Origin: Gonium pectorale
Taxonomy: Eukaryota; Chlorophyta; Chlorophyceae; Chlamydomonadales; Volvocaceae
Length of the DNA: 64,000 nt
Assembly: GCA_001584585.1 (NCBI GenBank)
Contig: LSYV01000007.1
Location: 1,432,473-1,496,472 of the forward strand
Direction of reading: 5' to 3'
The notes under the pieces were generated by a model, which worked only from the letters and a program-made list of their open reading frames with translations, did no database searches and had not been told where the DNA came from. The stretch's first letter is position 1. Each line of letters opens with the position of its first letter. Below, piece after piece: positions 35,188 through 45,562 of this stretch. The position numbers were made by a program, and so were the translations under genes.

Positions 35188-36494
35188 CTACTTCCGCGTG
35201 AGCGACTGCAGCTTGTTCACGGCGAGCATCATGGTGAGCGAGATGAGCAGCAGCACCGTGCCGATTACGGTGGCGCCCACGTAGTCGTACTGCTCCAGGC
35301 ACTGGAAGATCAACACGGGCGCGATCAGGTCCTTGAAGGCAAAGTTGGACGAGATGATGACGATGGACCCAAACTCCCCCAGCGCCCGGGAGAAGGCGAG
35401 CGCGGTGCCGGTGAGCAGCGACGGGAAGAGCGGCGGGAAGACAACGTCCACGAAGGTCTTCCACCGGGAGGCTCCCAGCGACCAGGCGGCCTCCTCCATC
35501 TCCCGCTGGATCTCCTGCATGACCGGCTGCATGGTCCGGACCACAAAGGGGAAGGACACGAAGATCATGGCCACGACGACGCCCAGCCGCGTGAACACGA
35601 CGTGGACGCCGGCTGATTGGAGCGCCTGACCGATGAAGAACTCGTCGCCGTACACTGTGGCGAGGGTGAGTCCTGCGACGGAGGTGGGCAGCGCAAACGG
35701 CAGGTCCACGGCGGCGTCCACGAGCTTCTTGCCGGGGAACTTGTAGCGCACGAGCACCCAGGCGAGGACAAAGCCGAAGAAGCAGTTGAACAGTGCGGCA
35801 AAGATGGAGCAGGAGAAGGTGACGTAGTAGGCGTGGAGGGCCACAGGCTCGGTAGCACGCGCAATGAAGACGGACAGCGGGATGGCCGAGGCCTTTTGAA
35901 GCAGCGCCGTGATTGGCATGATGAGCATGAATGCCATGTAGCTGAGCATAACTGTCCATGTAATGGGTGCCGAGAGGTTGGGCAATCTGAAGCGCGCCAC
36001 AGGTCGGAAGGAGTCGGTCACAGGTGGACGGGGCTCCGCGGGCTGCTCGCCTCCTGACTCTGGCGACGGCAAAGCCGCGTGACCGGGTGACCGGGACGGC
36101 TGCGGGAGAGCAGCGCTGGAGGCCGGGTTGGATACCACTTCGCCTGCCGGTGCCGCACCTGCCATTATGAAGAAGACATTGAGACATGCGCCCCCGACGG
36201 CACGTTGGGAAAGGGCACCCATGCGTCCACCACCCTACCTGACGCGTCGCCGAACGCAGCTGTGGCCGATGCCGATGCTGCTGCAACGAGAATTCGTTGT
36301 CGGGGGTACCTCCCAAGCCCCGCTCTTGAAGCGCAGCGCCCCTCCGAGGGGCTCAGCCGCCAAGTCGACACCCAGTCGCGCACGAGCGGTGCTTGCATCT
36401 GGGATCCGACCCCGAAGCGGGTAGAATTCATATGTCTGGTGATATTGCAGCTAAAGCTTGGCGTCGCGCAAGCGTGACTTCCTAGTCTCTCCAT
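35188..36494 (-). CDS. SULP1: chloroplast envelope sulfate permease, CysT-like
   Basis: Two exons, 36494-36239 and 36158-35188, join in phase (GDAS-G-AAPAGE) to 408 residues. The first about 90 residues are a Ser/Arg/Ala-rich transit peptide. The rest is a membrane-spanning ABC permease subunit: [60 protein letters not shown], and the EAA loop [20 protein letters not shown] near residue 310 that contacts the ABC ATPase. Known: the Chlamydomonas sulfate permease (SulP) is a nuclear-encoded, chloroplast-envelope homologue of bacterial CysT that works with a CysW-like partner, an ATPase and a sulfate-binding protein. Length and ending ([14 protein letters not shown]) fit. Inference: direct orthologue. 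No partner subunit is encoded nearby. Nearly the whole conserved domain sits in one uninterrupted 971-base exon, in keeping with descent from an intronless plastid gene. Confidence 0.93.
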
Positions 36495-37807
36495 TCCGCC
36501 TCGATTGACACGAATGCAAGGCCTCTGTTGGCTATTAGTGCATTGCTAAGCCGCGCTGGCGTCGCAAACGGATTTCGGTGCGTCTTGTCGAGGACTGTGG
36601 GGTCGACTAGGTGCTGCTGCACGTCGTTATGCAACAATATTGTGTCAGCTTACTAGTGGTATCGCTACGGCTTCACAAAAGTGGCGAGGTCGCCTTGGTT
36701 GGCCTTGTTGGCCTGGCGTTCCTGCCGTGCGTTTCTGGATACTGAGCGCGAATGGCGTTTAGCGGTTATTAATATGGATGCAGGAACGACACAGTAACCG
36801 CACACGCAGGCCGGCATGCCGTGCATGGCGGGTTTTGGAGTCCCATCAACCACTCATGGGTGTCCCTGCTTGCAGCAGGCAACTCGTGAGTGCATGTACC
36901 ATAATCTGCATTAGATCGCCCGCACATATTTATGGCTTGGTGGGCTTTGCATGCATTAGGCGAATGCTGGTGTTGCTGCATGGCGCCTATAGCTATGTTG
37001 GTTGCTAAGTCTCAGACTCAAAATGTACGAGCTCTGCTCCTCCCGCCATGCGACACTGACATGAATTGCTGCGCTTCCAGCGTACAACACCGTAGGGTTG
37101 GCCCACGGGTCAGCTTTGTTCCAGGGTCCAGGTCAAGTCCCGGCCGTATAGCCCAGCTCGTCTTGTTCCTGCTTGAAGCGGCTGGGACCGCAGCCTAGAT
37201 CAGGGCAGGAGCGTCAGTCAGACATCGGACATGAACTACAGCTCGTCCCGCCCTTGGACAGCTTAATGCCCAAAGCTGCCACGCTATTTGGCTGCTTGGC
37301 GACGCCAGAACATCGATCAGGCAGCGAATGTGCAGTTTGTTCTTGTCAGTGCAGGCGGCCTGCAAGCCAGTGTAACGCTCTCCGGCGGCTGGCGTTGTGC
37401 CTCTCGAACGATCCGGACTCCTACTCACCAAGGCTGGGCGTAAACGCGTGCAGCGCAGTTTTGAGAAGGCGCCTGCCAGGCGTGAGCGCTGCATCAGCGA
37501 CTGGGGGCGCTGGGGGTTGATGAACCGGGAGTGAGGGTTGTTCACATTGCGCGTTCGCTCGTGCCAAGGGGTTCGCGCACCGATAAGCAACCTTAGCACG
37601 CCTAGTTTGTGCGTCGTAAAGCGCTGCAGGCGGCCTCACATGCGGGAAACCGTACCCTGTGTTCGGCTGCTTACGGCCCTCCTTCGAAGATCCAAAAGTG
37701 CTTCTTACACACCCTGGCCATGCCGGCACTCCTTCTGCACCTCTTCCCAGGTCGAGGCTGGACTGGTGGAGCGTCAAGCCTGAGATAACGAGGCGACAGC
37801 CTTGTTC
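36495..37807. promoter_or_regulatory. 1.3 kb divergent region between SULP1 and the GT31 gene
   Basis: Both neighbours start outward from here, so both promoters should lie within it. It is AT-richer than the genes, and the open frames (for example 37173-37520) show no domain. An extra 5' exon of the GT31 gene cannot be excluded. No sulfur-response element was recognised. Confidence 0.5.
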
Positions 37808-40800
37808 ATGCGGGGCCACGATGGAGGCGGCCAACCGGGCCGGCGCCTCCCGTCGCCACAGCCGCCCGCCTTGCATCTGCCAGTGGCGCCGCCTACACTG
37901 CCTTCGCGTGCGCACCGGTGCGAGGGGCCTCGGCCCGCCCTCGCTCGTCTGGCAGCGCCCTCGGAACCGCTGCACCAAGAACTAGTCGCAGCGCTCCCTT
38001 CTGACCTCGGCAACGCCAGCCCGGCTGCCGGGGCCGCCAGCCTGGCGGGTTCAGGCTTTGCAATCATAGACGGGGCTCGTGTGGCGGCTGGCGGATGCCA
38101 CTCGGGTATCAGCCCCGTGTCCGTGACACCGGCTGAGCCGCGAGCCACACTCCTGGCGCCGCCTCCGCGGCCGGCATCGCAGCAGCCCCAACCGCAGCAG
38201 CCCCAGGCGGAGCCGCGGTTGCGGAGCTGCGCCCTGCCGCTGACAGCCACTCTGCACGCTACACTGCACATCATGCCACACTCACTTCCCGTCCGGGAGC
38301 CTGACGGCGGGGCCCCAGCGCCCGGAGGTGCGGGCACTGCTGGTCCCGGTCCTGCGGTGCCTGCATCCTCCCTCTGGCAGCGCCACCCCGAAGCACAGCC
38401 ATCGTGCAGCGGTCTTTCCACCTCAGCCACCGGGGCCTTTACTCCCAGCCAATCTGCCGCACAGCACCACAAGCTGCCGCGCCGCCGGACCATGGCGGTA
38501 ATGGTTTCTTCCGGGCGCCGTCGGTCGCCCTGCGGGGTGCGGAGCGCGGGCTCCTGGCTGGTGCGCTGCTGGCCGTTCGCTTCACCGACCCATGGGTCGC
38601 CCCTCTTGCTGCTCCTGGCGTCCGTGGCAGCGGCGTCAGCATCGCTACTGCTGGCCTCCCTACTGCTTGCGGGCGGGATCTTGCCAGATGCGCGGGTGGG
38701 TCGCCCCAACCCCGGCCCTGAAACGGAGCCCTCCACCGTCGTCGCAGCCGCGGCGGCTCCCTCTCCGGGCGGCTATGCCGCTCGCAGGCCCAGCGTGCTC
38801 ACGATGCGCAGCAAGGCCAATGCGGGCCATTCACGGCAGGCCGCCGGTATTGGCGGTGCCCCCAAGGTGGGGTATGGTACACCAACATCCGGCCTGCCAT
38901 CCATCTCGCTGTCACCACTGTGGGCGCATCAGGGCCTGTTGATGGCGCTGAGCCGAACGGCTCATGGCAGCACTCGTGGCGACAGCGGTGGTGGTGGCGG
39001 TGGCAGTGATGTCGGTGATGAGTTGGGCGTTGCTACTTCGGTTACTACTTCTGCACAGAGCGGCGGAGAGGCCGGGGCAGCTCATCCTGCAGCTGCTGGA
39101 GTCGCAGCTGCGGCGTCTGGTGAGCTGGCGGCATGGGTCTCAGGAGCAGCAGGTACCGCCCCGCACTCGGGCGTGGCGCCCAGCGTGGTTGCAGCAGCTG
39201 ACAGCAGCTATGCGGGTCTAGGTTCCACACTGCAACTGGCACCCGATGCCGGGCCTCGTAGGGCGTCGCCGTTGCCGCCGCTGCTGGTGCCGGTGGGTGA
39301 CCTTCGGGCGCCAAGAGTGCCGCTCGGCGCCGCGCTGGAGCTGCGGCGATGGCAACGCCTGCCGCTCAGCCTCCCGCAGCACACGCAGCAACCATCGCAC
39401 AAGCCATCGCGGCAGGCCCCATTCCAGATCCAAGAAGCCTCTGGGCGGGCGGCTGCAGGGATGAACGACTCGTCTGCCGGCGACCTGGCCGCCTCTGGGA
39501 GGACGGCGGCCGGTGCCTTTGGGGCCAGGGCAGCGATCGGGCCGGCACCACAGCACGGCTGTCCGACCGAAGGCCCGCAGCTGCGGGTGCTGATAGCGGT
39601 GGTGTCACGGTGCTGTGACGAGCAGGTAGGTGGCGGTGCCGGGGACTCGGTCAGGTGGACCTCGATCCCTGGCTGGCTTTAACAGTTGACACACACCTTG
39701 GGCATCATCAGCTGAGAAGACGGTGGCTCGGCAGCCTCTGCACAACAACCAAGTGCGGCGGGTCGCCACTTCGGCGCCGTGCGCTGAAGCGGGGTAGAGA
39801 CGGCAATCATGACCCCTTACCCCAGCCAACCATTTGCAGTTCGTCCATGGACCCCCCCCGGCTTTGACGGACGTATCACCCTGTAACCTGTAGCCACCGC
39901 TTAACGCCTCGCGGCCCTCACGCAGCCCGTACACCTCCCCGCGCCCCCGCCGCAGTCAAGCGGCAAGCGCGCCGCCATCCGCGCCTCCTGGGGTGCCCAG
40001 CTGCGCAGCCACCTGGCCGCGTGCGTGGACCTGGTGTTCGTGCTGGCGCAGCCTGAACCGGCAGAGGCGGAGGAGGCGGAGGCGGTACTCCGACGGGAGG
40101 TGGCGGCCGCAGCATCCACAGTGGTGCCCGCACTAGGGGCAGCTGTCGCGGGGTCCGGCCCACGAATGGGGCATGCAGGCGTCGGCGCTGGCGACCTGGT
40201 GTTCGTGCCGGGGCTGGTGAGTGGTGGGTGTAACGCTACCCAAAACTTATATCCCGCTACGTCTCCGTCTTCACGTCCGCACCTTGTGGTTCAGGACACG
40301 TACCGTAACCTGCCGAACAAGACGCTCCGCATGCTGCAGCTGGCGCTCAGCAGGTATGGTGACCTGGCTGGTCAGAGGCGATCAGGCACGGAATCTGGCG
40401 CGGGAGGGCGCGAGTGCGGGCAATGTTGCAGTAGCACACGTGTGGTGGGTGGCCGCTGGCCGAGTGCCAGGTTGCGTGGCGGCGTTGCAGCAGGGGCATG
40501 GCCGCATATAGCTTTGTGCACACCCAGCGGTAGCCTGGCGCACACAGCTTGGCTCTTACCGTTGGCCCACATGTGCTACGACGATGCGCCCACCGCCACG
40601 CCTGACCGGGATCCTTCGCCGCTATTCGGTCCCCGCAGTCCCCGCCTGTACACACACATCGTCAAGTGCGACGACGATGTGTATGTACGGCCATACAAGC
40701 TTCTGTACGACGTCATACTCGCGCACCGGGCGGGGATGCTGCCCCAGGTGCCCTCAGCGGCGCCAGGCGGCGCCGCTACCGCAGGCGCGGGGCGACAGGA

Positions 40801-42637
40801 TCTGGCGGCGGCTCCAGCGGCCGGCGGCGCCGCCATTGCGGGGCAGCAGACGGAGGGGGCAGTGACCGTGCCAACCTACGCGCCAGGGACTGAGCCGGAG
40901 GCGGCAGTGGCTGAGACTTTGTTCTGCGGTGGTGTATCGGGCTGGTTCTCCCACGCGGATGACGGTTTCAAGCCCATCCGCGACCCGGAATCCAAGTAAG
41001 CGAGGGAAGGGTGCCTCCGGACGGCTGGCGTTCTGGGCTTGACGGCAACCTGCAGCAGCCGGTGTAGCGACCCCATCACGTTCCCTGCCTATGCGAGCGG
41101 CAAAGCTGCCAAGCACCATGGCCCAATGCCATAAAAAAATCGCGCCGTACCGGTGAACTAACGGCAGAGTGGCCGGTGGGCCCACCCGCCGCCGCCAGGT
41201 GGTACCTCTCCCCTGAGGACCTGTCTGACCGGGACGCCCCCGTGGGCGTGCCGTACCCAGTGGGCTGGATGTACGTCCTCTCACGAGACGCGGCGGAGGC
41301 GGCGCTGGGTGGGTATCTTCGCGGGCCAGTCAAAAGTGGGAGCCGTCGACGCCGTGGGTGCATCCTGTTTGGCCTTCATGCAAGCAAGGCCGTCCGTTGG
41401 TTGCGCCACTGCAACTTGTGGTCCTTTTGACCGAACTGCTCCTTTGACGGCGGTGATGTGAATGCCGACGCACTGTAGCGGCGGCGGTGGCGGCGGAGAA
41501 CCACGCAGCAATCACCGTTCTGGTGCACCGTGTTCTCTTGCCAATTACTCTCATTATACAATCCTCGAATCCACAACCGCATTCATACCTCTACTGCTAC
41601 CCGTCATGGATGCTTTCTCTCTTTGATAAAATGCTTTCAATTGGTCCCGCCATATGCAATAACAGCCAAGGCCGTGCGGTACAGCCGATTTCCCTCCTCC
41701 GCACCGCCCTGGTGGGGACGGCTGCCTTGGGAGGACGTCACCATGGGCGCGCTGCTGCAGGTGTGGACAGGCCCATGGGTCAGTGCCGTCGTGGCGCTCG
41801 ACGAGTGGCGCTGAAAGCCTGCACAAACGAGGATGCACAGCGTGCGGAGACCGGCTTTGGCTGTCCTGTTCTGGTGGGCGCACTTCCTTAACCTACCACG
41901 TCCTGCTGCGCTTACCTCGGCACCTGGATGGCCTGAACTGCGCCTCCGCAGGGTGTTGTGCCGCTCCGTAACCACCCCGGCTTCAAGCACCCCTTCATGC
42001 CATGCCTCGCGGATACCGTGGTGAGTCGCCCTCTGGAAAAGACCTGGGAGCCGAGCATCACATGTTCCGCCCGCATGCCGACTCTTGAGGTACTTGGCAG
42101 CTGCTCGTTGCAACCCCTGTCAATCCTCATACCTATCTGACACCTTGCAGGCCAAGCACCTGGACAACCTCGCGCCCGAGCTGCAGCGACCCCTGGCTGC
42201 GGCCGAAGAGGCTGGGGCATGGGGCCGAGTCGCCGGCGCGCCTGGCCGGGCCGAGCCGTCGTCGGAAGGTTCCGACAGCGGCGGCAGCGGCGGCAGCAGC
42301 GGCGCGGATTGCGCTCTGGGGCTCTTCCAGGTGGGTGCAGCACCGTTGACCACTTCAGGGCAGCCGATGGCAGTGGGGGGAGGAGTGAGAGGCAGAGAGG
42401 ACGGCATCTGGGAGCGATATCATACGGTACTCCTTCGTATCACCACCGTGCAGCTGGGCACCGAGCGTACAACCACACACGCGTCATAGCGTATCGAATG
42501 CTGCTCTTGAACTCGCGTATGGACACTTGGACATCGATACCGTCATCATCCTAACCTTCCTGTAGGCTGGCAACTTCACGGACTGGCGGCGGTGGCGCAA
42601 CGAGCAGCCCGACGTGGTACTGACCGGCAGGATCTGA
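37808..42637 (+). CDS. GT31-family glycosyltransferase, type II membrane protein with very long stem
   Basis: Exons 37808-39625, 39926-40216, 40295-40353, 40639-40995, 41170-41312, 41685-41760, 41952-42020, 42151-42330 and 42566-42637, about 1,020 residues. A membrane anchor (LLLLLASVAAASASLLLASL) lies near residues 262-285, followed by a low-complexity stem. The catalytic region has GKRAAIRASWGAQL, LVFVLAQP, the metal-binding acidic motif KCDDDVYVRP near residue 735, ETLFCGGVSGW, PYPVGWMYVLSRDAA and LPWEDVTMGALLQ, the signature order of beta-1,3-galactosyltransferase-like (GT31) enzymes. Known: GT31 enzymes act in the Golgi; plant members include hydroxyproline O-galactosyltransferases. Inference: Golgi enzyme acting on wall glycoproteins; donor and acceptor unproven. 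Oddity: exons four and five are one base out of phase with canonical splice sites. The long N-terminus before the anchor is unusual, so an internal start is possible. Confidence 0.82.
39781..39893 (+). repeat. dispersed repeat A, copy 1 (intronic)
   Basis: Starts gcgctgaagcggggtag and contains acggcaatcatgaccc, tcgtccat, ccccggcttt and ctgtaacctg. The same blocks in the same order and orientation recur at 60434-60537. It sits in intron 1 of the GT31 gene. Confidence 0.85.
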
Positions 42638-42995
42638 CACGACCAGACGACGACTCCCAACTCCTGCGGGGTGCGAGTGAATCGGGGCAGTGCCGAAAGA
42701 GACACAGGATGAAGAAGACGGCGAGCAGCGGTGGGCGGCGTATGGTTGCGCGGCGCGGTTGCCGGGTTGCCGCACGTGTGTGCTAGAGACGGTGCAGCAA
42801 TTATGCCCAGTAGGCAGGCGTGCAGGCAGCAGGAAGCAGGCCACGGGGTGTCGAGGGACAAGCCGCGGTGACAGTGGTAGTGGCAACAACAACAGAAAGC
42901 TGCGAAGAAAGAGGGCAACACTAGCATGTGCGAAGTGAACTTGGATGGAGACGTGAGCGCCGGGGTGGGCTGACAGTGTTGGGTTGCTGATCAAG

Positions 42996-43000
42996 TGTAA
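42996..43000 (+). terminator. TGTAA poly(A) signal, candidate for the GT31 gene
   Basis: TGTAA 359 bases after the GT31 stop codon. Confidence 0.55.
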
Positions 43001-43964
43001 GGGGGTTTAAGCACGCACTGTGGTAGTCGAAGGGCGATCCTTTGGTCCCAGGCATGTGTTTGGGTTTCTTTTTTCGGTGAAAAGATTACAGGCGGAGAGG
43101 CGAGTAAGGGCGCAGACATCGGGAGGGATTATGGCCGAGGTCAAGAGGATGACGTGACACGGGAGTCGCAGCACGTGCCGTACCCGCAGTGCAGGTGAAC
43201 CGGACTGGCAAAACGTCCAGGGAAGGTGATGGGCATTGTCATTCATTCCTGGTGATGGGGCTCTGTGGTGCACGGCGTTTGTGAGGTTGCCTGTCACGAG
43301 CCCTCTGCTTGCGTGAAGCGCTGGGCTGATGCATGGCGACTACTGCATGTTGCTGCCTTGCTGCTGCCCGTACATGGCTTCATTCATTTCCTGGATACTT
43401 GCCATGAGTTCTGTCTGAAAAGTCAGATTGTGTTCTACATGGCCTGACCCCAGTACAGATGAGGGCAGATGCCAATATAAATTTTGTTCGTGTTTTCATG
43501 TCGTTGTATGTAGTTTATTGTAACTTTCACAAAGATAGATTGTTCGGCGTTGGCGTTTGTTGTTTCATTTGCCATGGGTGGCAGTGCAATGCCGGGTGGC
43601 CTCACAGCTTTGGAGCGTGGGCAACGGGGTGGACCCATGGGTCTCTGAAGGGCCGTTGCAGCTGCTGTCTTGTGCTGATTATCTTCTAGGAAATATAAGG
43701 TGTGCGTCGACGCTTTGCGCAGCGGGCTAACGCGCATGTCCTTGCCACCTCGCCGGTGCATGCGTCTCCGACCGCATCACCCTACGCAGCCCAGGCGTTG
43801 GAATGCCTGAGGACCAGTCTTGAGGGAAGGGTTGCAAGGAGGGAGGGAGGCGAGGCGAGGAAAGGGCGAAGACAACAGACCGGCCGTCCCGATGAAGAAA
43901 AAAAGAGAACCAAAAACGGGAAGGGACGAGCCTCTACGACGATACACACCTCGAGGGTGGTGAT

Positions 43965-43984
43965 NNNNNNNNNNNNNNNNNNNN
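43965..43984. other. assembly gap, 20 N
   Basis: Short run of N of nominal length in intergenic sequence; the true size is unknown. Confidence 0.95.
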
Positions 43985-44890
43985 CGAAGCCACTGCCCTA
44001 ACCTCGACTCACCACGGCAGCGAACCAAACAGCACGCAGCGCACGCACCGTACGCACCGCGAGGATACAGCCCACAGACGATGATGACTACGATAGATAA
44101 GCAAGGAGAAGAGAGGCAGGGTGTTTCAAGTGCAGTCGATCCCATTCTTACGAGTAGTAGCCGTGAAGGTACAGGATGGAAACAGGTCAGCGACAGTCCA
44201 ACACCACAGCGCGGCTCCCTACTTCATGATCCCTCTGCAGTTTGTCATTGTCTGGGCGGCCTGGCACAGAGCCGCTCTTGGGCGCCACCTCAGTCCAAGA
44301 GCTGTGCAACGTGCAATTCCGCCGACTCCCCGGCCCTCCGCCACTGCCATGGGTAATGGACTACCGGTAACCAGTGGCTGCTACCACTACGTGAATACCT
44401 ACATGAGATCTTTCACCCTCGCTGTGGTTCGGCGCCCCGTGTGAACGGTGTGATACTCATTCGATTGATTACCGGCACCGTTCGCCTCAGCCGTTCGCCA
44501 CTCCTCGCCTCTCAAGCTCCCGCAACCTGCTCAAGAGAAGAATGCTACTCGTCTGCCTGCTGGGGCTCGGCTGCCAGCGCGCCAAAACGGCGCCATCCTC
44601 CTTCAAGGGCGGCCTTCGTAGCACTGAAGGGGCCTCCGACCTGACAGCATGCGTTAGGACTGAATCCGTAGAATCCGTCGCCAAAGGCCGTTACCGCCCA
44701 CGCCTGGTTGGTGGCGCCGGAGGAGCAGGTAGCCCGGGTGCCGTTGCTGGTGCTGCTGTCCTTGCGCACTGTCGCATCTCCCCACTATGCAACGATGCAA
44801 AGACGCAAACGCTCTCACAACGCAGACGTTGGGTTTGGGGGCGGGCAACCAACTGGGGTTGAGGGCGGACAGCCAACTGCCAAAGGTCCT

Positions 44891-44895
44891 TTACA
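44891..44895 (-). terminator. TGTAA poly(A) signal on minus strand, possibly for pTAC10
   Basis: TTACA on the plus strand is TGTAA on the minus strand, about 670 bases past the pTAC10 stop. This is plausible for a long algal 3' UTR but not unique. Confidence 0.3.
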
Positions 44896-45562
44896 ACAAC
44901 TGCATGACGGCCAATGTTCGAGCAAGCAACTCTGCTAGGACACGAGTTCTGTTACCGTCCGGCAGTGTATCGTACCGCTTGCCATGGGTAGGCTCACACG
45001 AATGCGCACGGTGGTGAAGCGCCTGATTGCACCTGCACATGGTCCGTCTGGGCGTCCCGTCTTGTACCGAGGGCCTCTAAACACCTCACGCGAAGGGGTC
45101 TCTAAACACAGCAATTGGCGGCGGCTTACGCAAAGTAGATCCCGGGCACGAAGCGCTTGCAACAGGAGCTCCGATCAGCCTAGCACATTCATACGGCCCT
45201 CCTGGACTTTGAATGGGTATCCACCCCATAAGAACTCGTGCACATCACAACTGGCAGCGGTTGGGCCTCGGTCGACACTCACGACGTGGCGTTGGCTCGG
45301 CAGGGCGGTCCACGCAGCTGTCCGCTACCCTGCCCGAGCAAGGCACAAACGAGCCGCTGCTTCAGACTGCTCCAGGAGTTCCCCGGCGGCGCACAGCCAG
45401 CCCCAGCCGTGCGGCCGCCCCGCATACGATGTTGCCGCACCACCGCATCCATCACGGACGCACCGCGGCAAGTAGTTTGCTCCTGCACGGCCCACCTCTC
45501 CCTTCCGGGCCTCGCCGCCCTCACCCTGGCGTGCCCATCGCCACCCTCCTGCCCGCCCAAGC

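Larger units (their letters stand above)
42638..45562. other. 2.9 kb spacer between converging GT31 and pTAC10 genes
   Basis: Contains both 3' UTRs and a 20-N gap at 43965-43984. Short frames are present (for example 44542-44862) but none has a recognisable domain or in-phase partner exon. A purine-rich GAGG/GCGAGG patch lies at 43833-43870. Confidence 0.5.

Noticed and set aside
35162..36316. 384-codon minus-strand frame overlapping SULP1
   Set aside because: Out-of-frame reading (His/Arg/Leu-rich) of the same DNA; the SULP1 frame carries the permease motifs.
37090..37165. Possible tRNA gene suggested by caggtcaagtcccgg
   Set aside because: No matching A-box or acceptor stem could be drawn on either strand.
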